From the NCBI GenBank assembly GCA_041946965.1, contig JBHGBM010000069.1:1-37010 (forward strand): DNA of 37,010 nucleotides, written 5' to 3'. Below are positions 1 to 7,437 of this stretch, piece by piece. A program made the translations under genes and the position numbers. Positions within the stretch are counted from its first letter, which is position 1. Every line of letters begins with the position of its first letter. Below the pieces are notes generated by a model. It made no database searches and was not told the DNA's origin. It saw only the letters and a list, made by a program, of their open reading frames with translations. Origin of the DNA: JBHGBM01 sp041946965. Lineage in GTDB: Bacteria; Acidobacteriota; Terriglobia; Bryobacterales; Bryobacteraceae.

Positions 1-18
1 GCCCGCTCCACCATCTAA

Positions 19-411
19 GGACAGCCGGAATTTTGTCCAAACGATGGGGTCCACCTCACTTTCAGCGAGATCGATGTCGAAGTTCGGGGCGTTGTCGAGT
101 TTCTAAATCTCTTCCCCGGACTCCATACCATTGCATCTTGCGCCGGCCATGCGCCAGACGCCGAAGCCTACGTTAAATTCACAGCCGAGCGCTTGGAAGA
201 CTTCGAACGCTTGGCAAGAGCACTGCCGTTTGTAGGAACTCGCAGTTCGATCTGGAGGAATGCTCCAGCGATCGAAGCCGTGTACTTCAATGTCGAAATG
301 GGAGGAGCCGGAGTCGCTTTCACCCTCCGTATATGGGGACACCCAAAGCCGATGCACCAACTTCTATTGGGTCGCGTGGAATGCTCGCTCGCTACTGCAC
401 TACGGCCTTGA
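19..411 (+). pseudogene. Start-less remnant of an unrecognised small protein
   Basis: Frame 1 is open from just after a TAA at 16-18 to the TGA at 409-411, and its translation looks genuinely coding (for example FSEIDVEVRGVVEFLNLFPG, then ASCAGH, then AYVKFTAERLEDFERL). No ATG, GTG or TTG occurs in frame before 193, which lies well inside the conserved-looking part. The gene is therefore either broken at its 5' end or frameshifted near the window start. The 'FPGLHTIASCAGH' stretch resembles a family of small uncharacterised bacterial proteins, but I cannot name a function. Its 3' end overlaps the convergent repressor gene by 20 bases, so it probably belongs to the phage rather than to flanking chromosome. 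Confidence 0.45.
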
Positions 412-1189
412 GAAATGCGTCCTCCTTGTTCCATCTGTGATAACCCTGGCAATACGGACATGAAACCTCACGCCTGGCCGGATTCTCGTTGAGATCGATC
501 CTACGCCAGCTTTCCCTGTCGGTGGTCCATCCCGTATCGACCGCCTTCTTGGTTTGTGGGCACCGGATCATCACCTGATATTTCCGCCGCTCCGTCTCCT
601 GGGCGTTTCCGATCGGGACTACAGCACCCTTGCCAAACTTCCTCAGAACCGCATCAACCACTTGACGTTTGTCATAGCCCAGAGCCGCGAGTTCAACCTC
701 TAAATAAGTGGAAATCTTCTGAAAAACAGACCGGGCCTTTGGCTCACGCGCGGCAGAAACGAAAAAGGCGAGGATCTCGATTATTCCAATATCAATGAAG
801 CCGATGTTCCACACCTGCTTCGACAGCGCCATGAATACTCGCACCTGTTCCGTTGGCGAATTGTAGAGCTTGCTTTGGGGATTGATCCCCAAGAAAGCTC
901 CACCAAGGTCGAGGTTCTCAAAGAAACGATCTTCCACGGCCTTGGCGTCCGGATCGCCAGTAGCGACCTTGTCGCGTATGGCTTCATTAAAGGCCACTAT
1001 TTCATCGTCCACATCAGCCAGGCCGAGCAACCGGAAAAGAACTTCTCCGCTCGGAAACGCCTTCCCCGTCTCATATCGGCTGACCATCCCAGGGGAAACG
1101 CCAAGGGCATGAGCCATTTGCCTCGTTGTGAGGCCCTTTCGTCCGCGCAGTTTGCGGATGATTTCGCCAAGATGTTGTTTACTTGACAC
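392..1189 (-). CDS. Phage repressor: XRE helix-turn-helix with C-terminal zinc ribbon
   Basis: This is the leftward gene facing the early operon, in the position of the Mu c repressor. From a GTG at 1189 it encodes 265 residues. Residues 8-57 form an XRE-type helix-turn-helix (RQMAHALGVSPGMVSRYETG). Residues 80-190 are helical and unrecognised. Residues 207-260 form a zinc-ribbon-like domain with C210-P-x-T and C244-x-x-C247, then GYHRW. The open frame continues upstream to 1924, but that part antisenses the early genes and is not coding. The GTG start has a poor ribosome site and sits inside the shared control region, which would suit autorepression. Repressor function is inferred from position and domain; the zinc ribbon is unusual for a phage repressor. 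Confidence 0.75.
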   Translation of the reverse strand: MSSKQHLGEIIRKLRGRKGLTTRQMAHALGVSPGMVSRYETGKAFPSGEVLFRLLGLADVDDEIVAFNEAIRDKVATGDPDAKAVEDRFFENLDLGGAFLGINPQSKLYNSPTEQVRVFMALSKQVWNIGFIDIGIIEILAFFVSAAREPKARSVFQKISTYLEVELAALGYDKRQVVDAVLRKFGKGAVVPIGNAQETERRKYQVMIRCPQTKKAVDTGWTTDRESWRRIDLNENPARREVSCPYCQGYHRWNKEDAFLKAVVQ

Positions 1190-1211
1190 AATGTTTACTT
1201 TGTGAAACAAT
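1176..1211 (+). promoter_or_regulatory. Divergent early promoter/operator region
   Basis: The 9-base word TGTTTACTT occurs at 1176-1184 and again at 1192-1200, 16 bases apart. A TTGACA -35 box at 1183-1188 is followed after 17 bases by AACAAT at 1206-1211, a plausible -10 box for the rightward operon. The repeats overlap both this promoter and the repressor start codon, so a bound repressor or Ner-like protein could control both directions. The words and boxes are seen directly; the binding protein is inferred. Confidence 0.55.
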
Positions 1212-1228
1212 TCTGCCTTAAGGCTACA

Positions 1229-1459
1229 ATGACAAGCAAAGCATACCAGACGGACCGCCACACCGAGTTGCGGATTCACCTCCTCCGCATCGGCGTGAGC
1301 CAGCGGCAGATCGCCATCCGGCTCGGCGTCTGCTTTCAGCAACTCAACCAGGTTCTTCTGGACAAACGGCCCGGCCGCGAACTCCGCCGCCGGCTCGTTG
1401 AAGAGATCGGCTTGCCGGCTGACCTGGTCGGCTACAAACCCGAGGAGCACGCCGCTTGA
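1229..1459 (+). CDS. Ner-like DNA-binding protein
   Basis: The first gene of the rightward operon encodes 76 residues from ATG 1229, with TTAAGG at 1218-1223 as ribosome site. An upstream in-frame ATG at 1202 lies inside the promoter and is unlikely to be used. Residues 14-50 make a helix-turn-helix (LRIGVSQRQIAIRLGVCFQQ), and the short length and position opposite the repressor match the Ner family of Mu and its relatives. Ner proteins bind the c/early control region and damp early transcription. The assignment rests on position and fold, so a generic Cro-like regulator is the alternative. Confidence 0.65.
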   Translation: MTSKAYQTDRHTELRIHLLRIGVSQRQIAIRLGVCFQQLNQVLLDKRPGRELRRRLVEEIGLPADLVGYKPEEHAA

Positions 1460-1509
1460 CCGAAGGCCCCGCTTTCCAGTCTGGGGGCGGCGGGCCGTCC
1501 CGGTCCATG

Positions 1510-1530
1510 AAAGCTTCGGGCTTTGTTTTT
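1510..1530 (+). terminator. Small hairpin with T-tract (attenuator or terminator)
   Basis: AAAGC (1510-1514) and GCTTT (1520-1524) form a short stem around TTCGG, followed by GTTTTT. It lies in the 81-base gap after the Ner-like gene. The stem has only five base pairs, so partial attenuation of the early operon is more likely than full termination. Confidence 0.4.
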
Positions 1531-1540
1531 CAGGTGTCAC

Positions 1541-1987
1541 ATGACTGATCTGAAAACGCAGATCTACTTCACCATCCGCGGCTCCAAAAAGAGCGTGGAG
1601 CAACTTGCCGACGAAGTCGGCTGCTCGGCTTCCCTGTTGTACCGCTATGGGTTGGACGGGGAATCGGGCGCGGAATTCCCCCTGAAGCGCCTCTTGCCGT
1701 TGATGCAAGCCACGGGCGATTTCCGCATCCTGCGGCATCTCAATGCCCGGTGCGGATTGATCACCGTCAACCAGCCCAGGGTTCGCCGCCTGAAGCTGAA
1801 AGACCCGAAGACCGTTAACGAAATCCAACAGAATTTCGCGACCCTCTTCGCCGAGTTCTGCAAGTTCTGTGAAGCGGCCTCGAAGGAACAGGTGGCCGAG
1901 CTCCTGGACGCGATCCACCTCCACGCCTGCGACGTGGCCGCCATGGACCGCGCCGTCCGGGACTTTCAGCAGGGGGACTTGTTCTGA
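1541..1987 (+). CDS. CII-like phage regulatory protein
   Basis: This gene encodes 148 residues from ATG 1541, with CAGGTG upstream as a weak ribosome site; an in-frame ATG at 1523 adds six residues and is less likely. The N-terminal half carries a helix-turn-helix (SVEQLADEVGCSASLLYRYG) followed by a region reading FPLKRLLPLMQATGDFRILR. This layout matches the phage regulatory CII (P2/186 CP76-like) family. The C-terminal half is a helical segment with FATLFAEFCKFCEA, probably for oligomerisation. It overlaps the next gene by one base. A role in the lysis-lysogeny decision or as an early activator is inferred from the family. Confidence 0.6.
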   Translation: MTDLKTQIYFTIRGSKKSVEQLADEVGCSASLLYRYGLDGESGAEFPLKRLLPLMQATGDFRILRHLNARCGLITVNQPRVRRLKLKDPKTVNEIQQNFATLFAEFCKFCEAASKEQVAELLDAIHLHACDVAAMDRAVRDFQQGDLF

Positions 1988-2226
1988 TGGACCAGGCCGA
2001 CCGGCTCTTCTACATCCTCGAAAAGACCCGCGAGATTGGGCAGATTACGGGGCCGATGTTGACGGCCATGCCCGACTGGAACAACCGGGCGAAGGTTTGT
2101 CGCGACCTCAAGAAGCTCGTTGAACTCGGCTGGTTGCAGCGAGCGAACCCCGGCCGTGGGGTACCAGTGTACATCCTCGGGCCCAAGGCGTTTGCGCTCG
2201 CGGTGGACGTGGGGAGGATCGCGTGA
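1987..2226 (+). CDS. Small winged-helix protein
   Basis: The gene encodes 79 residues. The first 60 fit a winged helix: two short helices, a recognition-like segment (NNRAKVCRDLKKLVELGWL), then a glycine-containing wing ending in PVYILG. Its stop overlaps the following GTG start by four bases, so translation is likely coupled. It probably binds DNA within the early regulatory set. No specific family was recognised and the target is unknown. Confidence 0.55.
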   Translation: MDQADRLFYILEKTREIGQITGPMLTAMPDWNNRAKVCRDLKKLVELGWLQRANPGRGVPVYILGPKAFALAVDVGRIA

Positions 2227-2441
2227 AGGAACGCATTCAGGCCGCGCGGGACACGGGCTTTCAGGACGGCAAAGCCGCCCGTGATTATTGCCGCGGGAAT
2301 TTCGAGACCGGTGATGAGTGGGTGGCCTGGTACGCCGGTTGGCAGGCCGGCCGTGAAGCCGCCGAGCAAGAGATCGTCCGCAAGGGCGTGAAGCCCGAAT
2401 GGGCGCGGTGCTTCTACCAGATGGAGAGGCGGACGGCGTGA
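2223..2441 (+). CDS. Rmf/CrpP-like small protein
   Basis: This gene encodes 72 residues from a GTG that overlaps the previous stop. The core pattern is A-R-D-T-G-F-Q-D-G-K-A-A-R, followed about 20 residues later by W-Y-A-G-W-Q-A-G. This spacing matches the ribosome modulation factor (Rmf)/CrpP group, where G-(Y/F)-Q-x-G-x-A precedes W-x-x-G-W. Rmf binds the 30S subunit to make hibernating 100S ribosomes; CrpP-like proteins were proposed to have other roles. A phage copy could tune host translation during infection. The similarity is by eye over roughly 40 residues and the function is unproven. Confidence 0.45.
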   Translation: MKERIQAARDTGFQDGKAARDYCRGNFETGDEWVAWYAGWQAGREAAEQEIVRKGVKPEWARCFYQMERRTA

Positions 2442-3580
2442 GCCGGCTCACCGGGTACCGGATCCTGGCCCTGATTCCGGGCATGGAATCGACGCTCGCC
2501 AGGTACAAACGCGAAGGGAAGAAAGGTCCCGCCCATCGGATTCACAAGCGGCTGGAGATGTACTGGGCTGAACTCGCCGAGATCCAGAAAACCGGTCATA
2601 TTGACCGGTCCAATCAGGACACAACTCATTTGTTTTCAACAAAGCCATCCGGTCATATTGACCGGTTTGGAGGTGACATGGAAGAAAAGAACGCCCTGAC
2701 AATCGCCGGGGAACAGATCGAAGCGGGCCGAGAACAGGAACAACTGCTTGAACTCGGAAAGTGGATAGGCCGCCGCCAAGCTTTCGGCATGCTTGCGGCC
2801 AGTTGCTCACTGGCGGATGCCCAGTGCCTCAAGCGCATCAAGGAAACCGGCGCATACAAACTCACCGGCCTCCCTTGGGAACAGTTTTGCCCCGCCCACT
2901 TGGGTGCTGATCGCAAAACCGTGGAGCGAATCATCAGCAGTCTGGATCAGCACGGGGCCGACTATTTCACCCTTCGCAGCATCGTCCGCGTTTCGCCGCA
3001 GACCTACGGGCTGATCGCGTCGGCGGTGACTGAGAGTGCCATCGAATTCGACGGCGAGAAGATCCCGATCACAAAGGCCAATGCCGAGCGTATCAGCCAG
3101 GCCGTCGCCGCGCTGCGTAAGCTCGCCGAGCAAAAAGACGAGCAGATACAGGAAAAGGTCCGCGACGCGAAGAAGCTGAAGGAAGAACGCGACGCCGCCA
3201 AGAAGGCCGCCGAGCGCGAACACCAGCGGTTACTGGACCTTCAGCAGGCCGAAGCGCAGTTGTTTCCCAACGCGGGGCCGGAGCACAAAAAGATGCTTCA
3301 GATCCAGAGTCGCCTGGACATGTGCTTCGCGCAATTGCTCGCGCTCGGGAAGAAAGACCTGGGGACGGAAGATCAGGGCCGGCTCATCGGCCTGCTGGAG
3401 TACGGTTTCCGCAGCCTGACCCAGATCTCTTGCGCTGTCCGCAGCGAGTTCGGCATGGGCTGGAACATGGTGGAAGCCGGCGAAGAATTCGCCTCCGAGA
3501 CGTTCCACTCCGGCGCCCGGAATCTCGTCGAAGAGTACGCCGCGGCCAACGCGGGCGCGGGCAATAAGAAACAGCAATGA
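2438..3580 (+). CDS. Early coiled-coil protein of unknown function (possible second start at 2678)
   Basis: From GTG 2438, coupled to the previous stop by a four-base overlap, the frame encodes 380 residues. A second start, ATG 2678, has a near-ideal GGAGGTGAC ribosome site and would give 300 residues. The segment between the two starts is rich in Lys and Arg and contains two palindromes that translate as TGHIDR and SGHIDR. After residue 85 come a conserved-looking helical domain (LPWEQFCPAHLGADRKTVER), then a charged coiled coil of about 50 residues (DEQIQEKVRDAKKLKEERDA). It lies just before the transposase, overlapping it by four bases. I do not recognise the family. A DNA-binding or replication role is plausible from context only. 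Confidence 0.6.
   Translation: MSRLTGYRILALIPGMESTLARYKREGKKGPAHRIHKRLEMYWAELAEIQKTGHIDRSNQDTTHLFSTKPSGHIDRFGGDMEEKNALTIAGEQIEAGREQEQLLELGKWIGRRQAFGMLAASCSLADAQCLKRIKETGAYKLTGLPWEQFCPAHLGADRKTVERIISSLDQHGADYFTLRSIVRVSPQTYGLIASAVTESAIEFDGEKIPITKANAERISQAVAALRKLAEQKDEQIQEKVRDAKKLKEERDAAKKAAEREHQRLLDLQQAEAQLFPNAGPEHKKMLQIQSRLDMCFAQLLALGKKDLGTEDQGRLIGLLEYGFRSLTQISCAVRSEFGMGWNMVEAGEEFASETFHSGARNLVEEYAAANAGAGNKKQQ
2591..2666 (+). repeat. Two copies of an 18-base palindrome
   Basis: CCGGTCATATTGACCGG, a perfect inverted repeat with 7-base arms around TAT and one shared flanking T, occurs at 2592-2608 and 2649-2665. The copies start 57 bases apart, an exact multiple of three. The first copy extends to 8-base arms. 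The second sits directly before the strong ribosome site at 2669-2673. The repeat could be a DNA operator for an internal promoter or an RNA hairpin controlling the 2678 start. Confidence 0.75.
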
Positions 3581-5274
3581 CACCCACACTCCCCCTCGAT
3601 GCAGTGCGCCGGCTGGCCGACAGTCTTAACCAGGTGAAAGGACGCGCGCGCGCCGCGGTGAAGCGGCAGTTCATGTCCGACTACGGATGCTCGGCGAGCT
3701 CGCTCAGCCGCGCGCTGCATGAGGTGGGGTTCCGTTCGCACGTACGCGGGGATCGCGGCCAGCGCCGCAAGCCCGTGGCCGACGAACAGCTTTTGCAGTT
3801 GGCCGCGCTGCAACGCAAGTCGCTGTCCTTGCGGCGCGGTATCGTCATGCCCGCCGAGGACGCCATCAACATCGCCGAGGATAGCGGCCTGATCGAACGC
3901 GGCGCGGTCTCGGTGTCCTACTACAACGCCTGGCTGCGCCGGCAGGAAGCTTCCCGCAAGTTGCAAACCCGTCCCGAGCCGCACACCGAGTTGCGAAGCC
4001 TCGGTCCCAATCACGTTCATCAGGTCGATTTCAGCCTGGCTGTCAACTGGAAGGTCGCCAACAACAAGCTGATCTATGAGCACCTGGTCTACAAGAATAA
4101 GCTGCCAGAGGCGGGCGCGCCCCGCATCTGGCGGCTCATTGTTGTTGACCATGCTTCGGGCGTGTTCTTCCCGTTTTATGCCGCGAGCGCCGGCGAATCC
4201 GTGCCCGTGCTGCTGGAGGGGCTGTACCGCGCCTGGTCGGAGAAGAAGCTGCGCGGCGAATCGGTGAAGGCGCTTTACCCGTTCCGCGGCGTGCCGCAGA
4301 TCCTCATGGCCGACCGCGGCTCGGCGAACCGCGCGGGCATCACCGTGGCCGTGCTTCAGAAGCTCGGCGTAACGCTGAACATCTGCGAAGGCGCGCGCTC
4401 GAAGGGCGCCGTCGAAGTCTCACACGACTTCTGGGAAGAGCACTTCGAATCGCGTTTCCGGCTGGAACCGCCCGCCTCCATCGAGCAACTCAACGAGTGG
4501 GCGGTGGACTTCGCCATCCGGATCTGCGCCAGCAAGGTGCACTCGCGGCACGGCGGTTACCGTTCGCACATCTGGAACTGGCACATTGGCCGCAAGCCCG
4601 AAACGGCGCTGCGCGAATTGCGCTGCGACTTTGAGACATTCCGATCCATTTGCCTGAGCGAGCCGAAAACGTGCCGCGTCAGTGGGAGCCGCATCGTGAG
4701 CTTCAAATCGAAGAAGTACCGCGTTCCGGAAGCCTTTCTGCCGGGGGAATCCGTCGATGTGCAGTACAGTCCGTTCGACTATCCCGCGATCACCGTGCGC
4801 GCCGCCGGCCAGGCCGAAGCGCCCGCGTGGGTGTGCCAGCCAGTCCAGGTCGATGAGTTCGGATTCTCAGCCGATGCGGTCACTATCGGCGAACAGTACC
4901 GGGCGCAGAAACAGAGCCCGACGGCGCGCTTTGTGAAGCAGGCGGACGAAGAGGCAGAGCGCCTGCTAAAGGCCGGGGGGCTGCGGGTTTTCGGGCATCA
5001 CGCCGGGAACGTGGCAGCCGTACCCGGAGACCCGCCCTCCGCAGAAGTTCCCATCGCCGCGCCTGCCCCGCGGGTCCACACCCGCATCCAGGCCAGATTG
5101 GCCGTGCGCGAAATTATCGGCCGCGATTACACCGCCGCCGAGGCCGCGCACGTCAACCGCAGATTTGGTGACCAGGTCACCGAAGACGAAATTGCCGCCG
5201 TGGTAGCGGAGATCCAGGAAGGAATCGCCGCCCGAGTCTTCGCGTTCCCCGCCGGCAAGGAAGCAGCCCTATGA
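3577..5274 (+). CDS. MuA-type DDE transposase
   Basis: This 565-residue protein is the strand-transfer enzyme that joins phage ends to target DNA. The catalytic triad can be placed at D151 (HQVDFS), D246 (MADRGS) and E280 (SKGAVE), the usual order of the Mu/retroviral integrase fold. Residues 20-60 form an N-terminal DNA-binding region and residues 105-125 may form a second helix-turn-helix. The C-terminal part (residues 360-440) reads as the beta-barrel Mu-C domain (KSKKYRVPEAFLPGESVDVQ). It is shorter than Mu A (663 residues), mainly at the N terminus. It overlaps the previous and next genes by four bases each. Transposase and ATPase should act together in replicative transposition. Confidence 0.92.
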   Translation: MTPTLPLDAVRRLADSLNQVKGRARAAVKRQFMSDYGCSASSLSRALHEVGFRSHVRGDRGQRRKPVADEQLLQLAALQRKSLSLRRGIVMPAEDAINIAEDSGLIERGAVSVSYYNAWLRRQEASRKLQTRPEPHTELRSLGPNHVHQVDFSLAVNWKVANNKLIYEHLVYKNKLPEAGAPRIWRLIVVDHASGVFFPFYAASAGESVPVLLEGLYRAWSEKKLRGESVKALYPFRGVPQILMADRGSANRAGITVAVLQKLGVTLNICEGARSKGAVEVSHDFWEEHFESRFRLEPPASIEQLNEWAVDFAIRICASKVHSRHGGYRSHIWNWHIGRKPETALRELRCDFETFRSICLSEPKTCRVSGSRIVSFKSKKYRVPEAFLPGESVDVQYSPFDYPAITVRAAGQAEAPAWVCQPVQVDEFGFSADAVTIGEQYRAQKQSPTARFVKQADEEAERLLKAGGLRVFGHHAGNVAAVPGDPPSAEVPIAAPAPRVHTRIQARLAVREIIGRDYTAAEAAHVNRRFGDQVTEDEIAAVVAEIQEGIAARVFAFPAGKEAAL

Positions 5275-6461
5275 CGCTGAAAGACGCGATCGCGGAAACT
5301 CGCCAGGGGTACCGGGCCATCGGCCATAGCATCGGCATGTCCGCCGCCGCGCTGTGCCGGCTGGCGGCTTATGGCGAGTATCCCACGCGATTGAATCAAG
5401 ACCAGGTGAAGCGGAAGCTCTCTTCCGCTCTCTCCCAGCACGGCGTTTCGCCTGCTGACATCGAATGGCCCAGGCCCGGAATTCGCCCCAACTACGGCCT
5501 GGCTGTACGCCGGGAACTCAGCGCTGGCGTGCCGCTTGAACGGTACGCCGAAACCAGGGAAATCACACAGGAGGACATAGATCTCATGCAGATTGATCGC
5601 AGCGTGTTGGCTCGATTCGGGCTGCGCAAGAACCCGTTCGAAAACGACGTGGAAGCCGACGAAGACGTGTATCAGTCGAAGGGCTACCAGCAGGTTGCGC
5701 AAGCCATTCGGGACGCCATAGACGAGCGCGGATTCTTAGCCGTGATGGCCCCCAGCGGCGCGGGCAAAACCACCATCTGGGAAGGCATCGAATCCGAATA
5801 CGGACAGCGCGATGACATGGTCATCTGCAAGTTGTTCCTCAAAAACCGGGAGAAGCTCTCTCCAGATCACCTGGTGCGCGCGCTCCTCTACGGCCTGGCG
5901 GGCGATAATGCGGCAATCCCGCGCGATGCCGAGGATCGGGGCCGGATGCTTGCAGTTGCGCTGCGAGACATCTATGGCCGCCGGAAAGCGGTGCTCTGCA
6001 TCGATGATGCACACTTCTCCAGCGCCTCGGCGTTGCGCCAGTTGAAGCGGTTCTACGAGGAGAAGGTCGGCCGGTTCCGCCTGCTCTCGATCATCCTGAT
6101 CGGTTTGTCGCGGGAGTTGCGCGTCAAGCTCTCCCGCCTGCCGGAAATCGGCAATCGTATCCGCGTCGTGGAAGTGCCGCGCGTTCCTGTCCTGGAATAC
6201 CTCGATTTCAAGCTCCGGCGCGTCGGCAGCAGCCTGGAGAAGATTTTCACGAAGGACGGCCTGGCGGCGTTTCTGGACCGCTTCCGCGAACCGCACAGGC
6301 CGGCCCTGGGTTATCCGCTGATCATCAACGTGACTTGTGTCCACGCCATGGTGAAGCTGCATGAAAGCGGCGCCGAGCCGGGCGAGCGGATCAACTGCGA
6401 AATCATCGACGCGCTACCGGGCGCGGAGGCCGTCCGCCGGGCCGCGGAGAAAGGGGCTTAA
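5271..6461 (+). CDS. MuB-type AAA+ ATPase (target selection)
   Basis: The protein has 396 residues. Residues 1-55 form a helix-turn-helix like that of Mu B (MSAAALCRLAAYGEYP). Residues 110-330 form an AAA domain of the ExeA/AAA_22 type, with Walker A at 160-168 (APSGAGKTT) and Walker B at 241-246 (VLCIDD). A sensor-like stretch (LLSIILIGLSRELR) follows. In Mu, protein B binds target DNA in an ATP-dependent way, recruits A and gives target immunity. It follows the transposase with a four-base overlap, the invariant A-B pairing. It is longer than Mu B (312 residues) because of an insert between the two domains. Confidence 0.9.
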   Translation: MTLKDAIAETRQGYRAIGHSIGMSAAALCRLAAYGEYPTRLNQDQVKRKLSSALSQHGVSPADIEWPRPGIRPNYGLAVRRELSAGVPLERYAETREITQEDIDLMQIDRSVLARFGLRKNPFENDVEADEDVYQSKGYQQVAQAIRDAIDERGFLAVMAPSGAGKTTIWEGIESEYGQRDDMVICKLFLKNREKLSPDHLVRALLYGLAGDNAAIPRDAEDRGRMLAVALRDIYGRRKAVLCIDDAHFSSASALRQLKRFYEEKVGRFRLLSIILIGLSRELRVKLSRLPEIGNRIRVVEVPRVPVLEYLDFKLRRVGSSLEKIFTKDGLAAFLDRFREPHRPALGYPLIINVTCVHAMVKLHESGAEPGERINCEIIDALPGAEAVRRAAEKGA

Positions 6462-6701
6462 ATGAGCATCGGCGAAGCTATCGCGGTGAACGCCGTACTG
6501 GCCGGGTTGCTGGGACAGAAGCGCGCCCTCGACACGCTGGGACTGAAGATCCCGGAAATGCAGAGTCCGGGGGGCACGCGGCTGTCCCACGAGAAGCTGC
6601 GGGACCACGCCATCCTACTCGCGGACAAGGCCCACAAAACGTTGCAGTCTGGCGTAGACGGCGAGCAAGTCCGGCGCCTGTGGAACGGAGGCCGCGAATG
6701 A
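6462..6701 (+). CDS. Small hypothetical protein between the ATPase and Gam
   Basis: The gene encodes 79 residues and starts at the base after the ATPase stop. It is helical, with no recognisable motif: IGEAIAVNAVLAGLLGQK at the N terminus, then LRDHAILLADKAHKTL. It overlaps the next short gene by four bases. The codon usage and tight packing support a real gene. Its function is unknown, though the position fits the small early proteins found between B and gam in Mu-like phages. Confidence 0.6.
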   Translation: MSIGEAIAVNAVLAGLLGQKRALDTLGLKIPEMQSPGGTRLSHEKLRDHAILLADKAHKTLQSGVDGEQVRRLWNGGRE

Positions 6702-6853
6702 CCTGGTCCAGCCGCATGATTGCGCTGGTTGATGGGCACACCGCCGCGTTGATCGTCACCGGCCAGCATTTCAAGGTGCACGGGCGGACGCTCGAATCCG
6801 CCGTGAAGAAGCTCAAAAAGTCCCTGCCAAAGGAGAGGAAGCCAAAGTCATGA
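6698..6853 (+). CDS. Tiny basic protein
   Basis: A 51-residue frame runs from ATG 6698 to TGA 6853, overlapping its neighbours by four bases on both sides. The sequence begins MTWSSRMIALVDGHTAALIV and ends with a lysine-rich tail (KKLKKSLPKERKPKS). No family is recognised. The overlapping ATGA junctions at both ends are the main support. Confidence 0.6.
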   Translation: MTWSSRMIALVDGHTAALIVTGQHFKVHGRTLESAVKKLKKSLPKERKPKS

Positions 6854-7347
6854 TACGCAACTGGAACGAGTTCGACAGGAAGCTGAAGGAGATCGCGCTG
6901 CTCGATCTCTCTTGCGCCGAGCACGCCCGTGTTCGGGACCTCGCCGTCATCGCCGCCACGACGCAGTACGATTCCGAAACCAAACCGCTGCTGAAGATCC
7001 GCGACAACATCACGGCGGACCTGGAAGAGTTCTACCGCACGCACCGGAAGGAAGCCGAGACCGGCGGTAAAAAGTCCATCGAACTGAACTTCGGGCGCGC
7101 CGGCATCCGGCTCGGCAACCCCACCCTGGCGCTGGCCAAGGGCATGACCTGGGGCCAGGTGATCGGGAAGATCAAGGCCCGCATCGCTCAGTGGGAACCG
7201 TTCATCCGCAGCAAGGAAGAAGTGAACAAGGAAGCCCTGAAGGCGAAGCCCGCCGAGGAACTCGCGGCGCTCGGGCTGCGCATCAAGCAGGGCGAGGAGT
7301 TCTGGTTCGAAACGTTCCCCGATAAGGCCGTGGACGCCGCTGCCTGA
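6850..7347 (+). CDS. gam: Mu Gam-like host-nuclease inhibitor
   Basis: This 165-residue protein has the helical layout of Mu Gam: an N-terminal helix with NEFDRKLKEIALLD, a long helical region containing ETKPLLKIRDNITADLEEFY, then a compact KSIELNFGRAGIRLGNP strand pair. Gam binds double-stranded ends as a Ku-like dimer and shields them from exonucleases. Its length is close to Mu Gam (174 residues), and the position downstream of the A-B pair is typical. It is the last gene of the tightly overlapping early block; a 90-base gap with two hairpins follows. Confidence 0.85.
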   Translation: MIRNWNEFDRKLKEIALLDLSCAEHARVRDLAVIAATTQYDSETKPLLKIRDNITADLEEFYRTHRKEAETGGKKSIELNFGRAGIRLGNPTLALAKGMTWGQVIGKIKARIAQWEPFIRSKEEVNKEALKAKPAEELAALGLRIKQGEEFWFETFPDKAVDAAA

Positions 7348-7354
7348 CGGGCTT

Positions 7355-7423
7355 GGCGGCCGGAGGCCACTTGCCATCTCCCTCTGGCCGCCCCTTCACC
7401 AGAACGCCAGCCACGCTGGCGTT
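7355..7423 (+). promoter_or_regulatory. Two consecutive hairpins after gam
   Basis: The first inverted repeat pairs GGCGGCCGGAGG (7355-7366) with CCTCTGGCCGCC (7381-7392), with one mismatch. The second pairs AACGCCAGC (7403-7411) perfectly with GCTGGCGTT (7415-7423). No T-tract follows either, so they are not simple intrinsic terminators. They may be processing or stability elements that separate the early block from the middle genes. The next gene starts 14 bases downstream. Confidence 0.5.
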
Positions 7424-7437
7424 GCGGTGGGGGAATT

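Noticed and set aside
1190..1924. Upstream extension of the repressor frame to 1924
   Set aside because: It runs antisense through three well-supported early genes and through the control region, and lacks a start signal.
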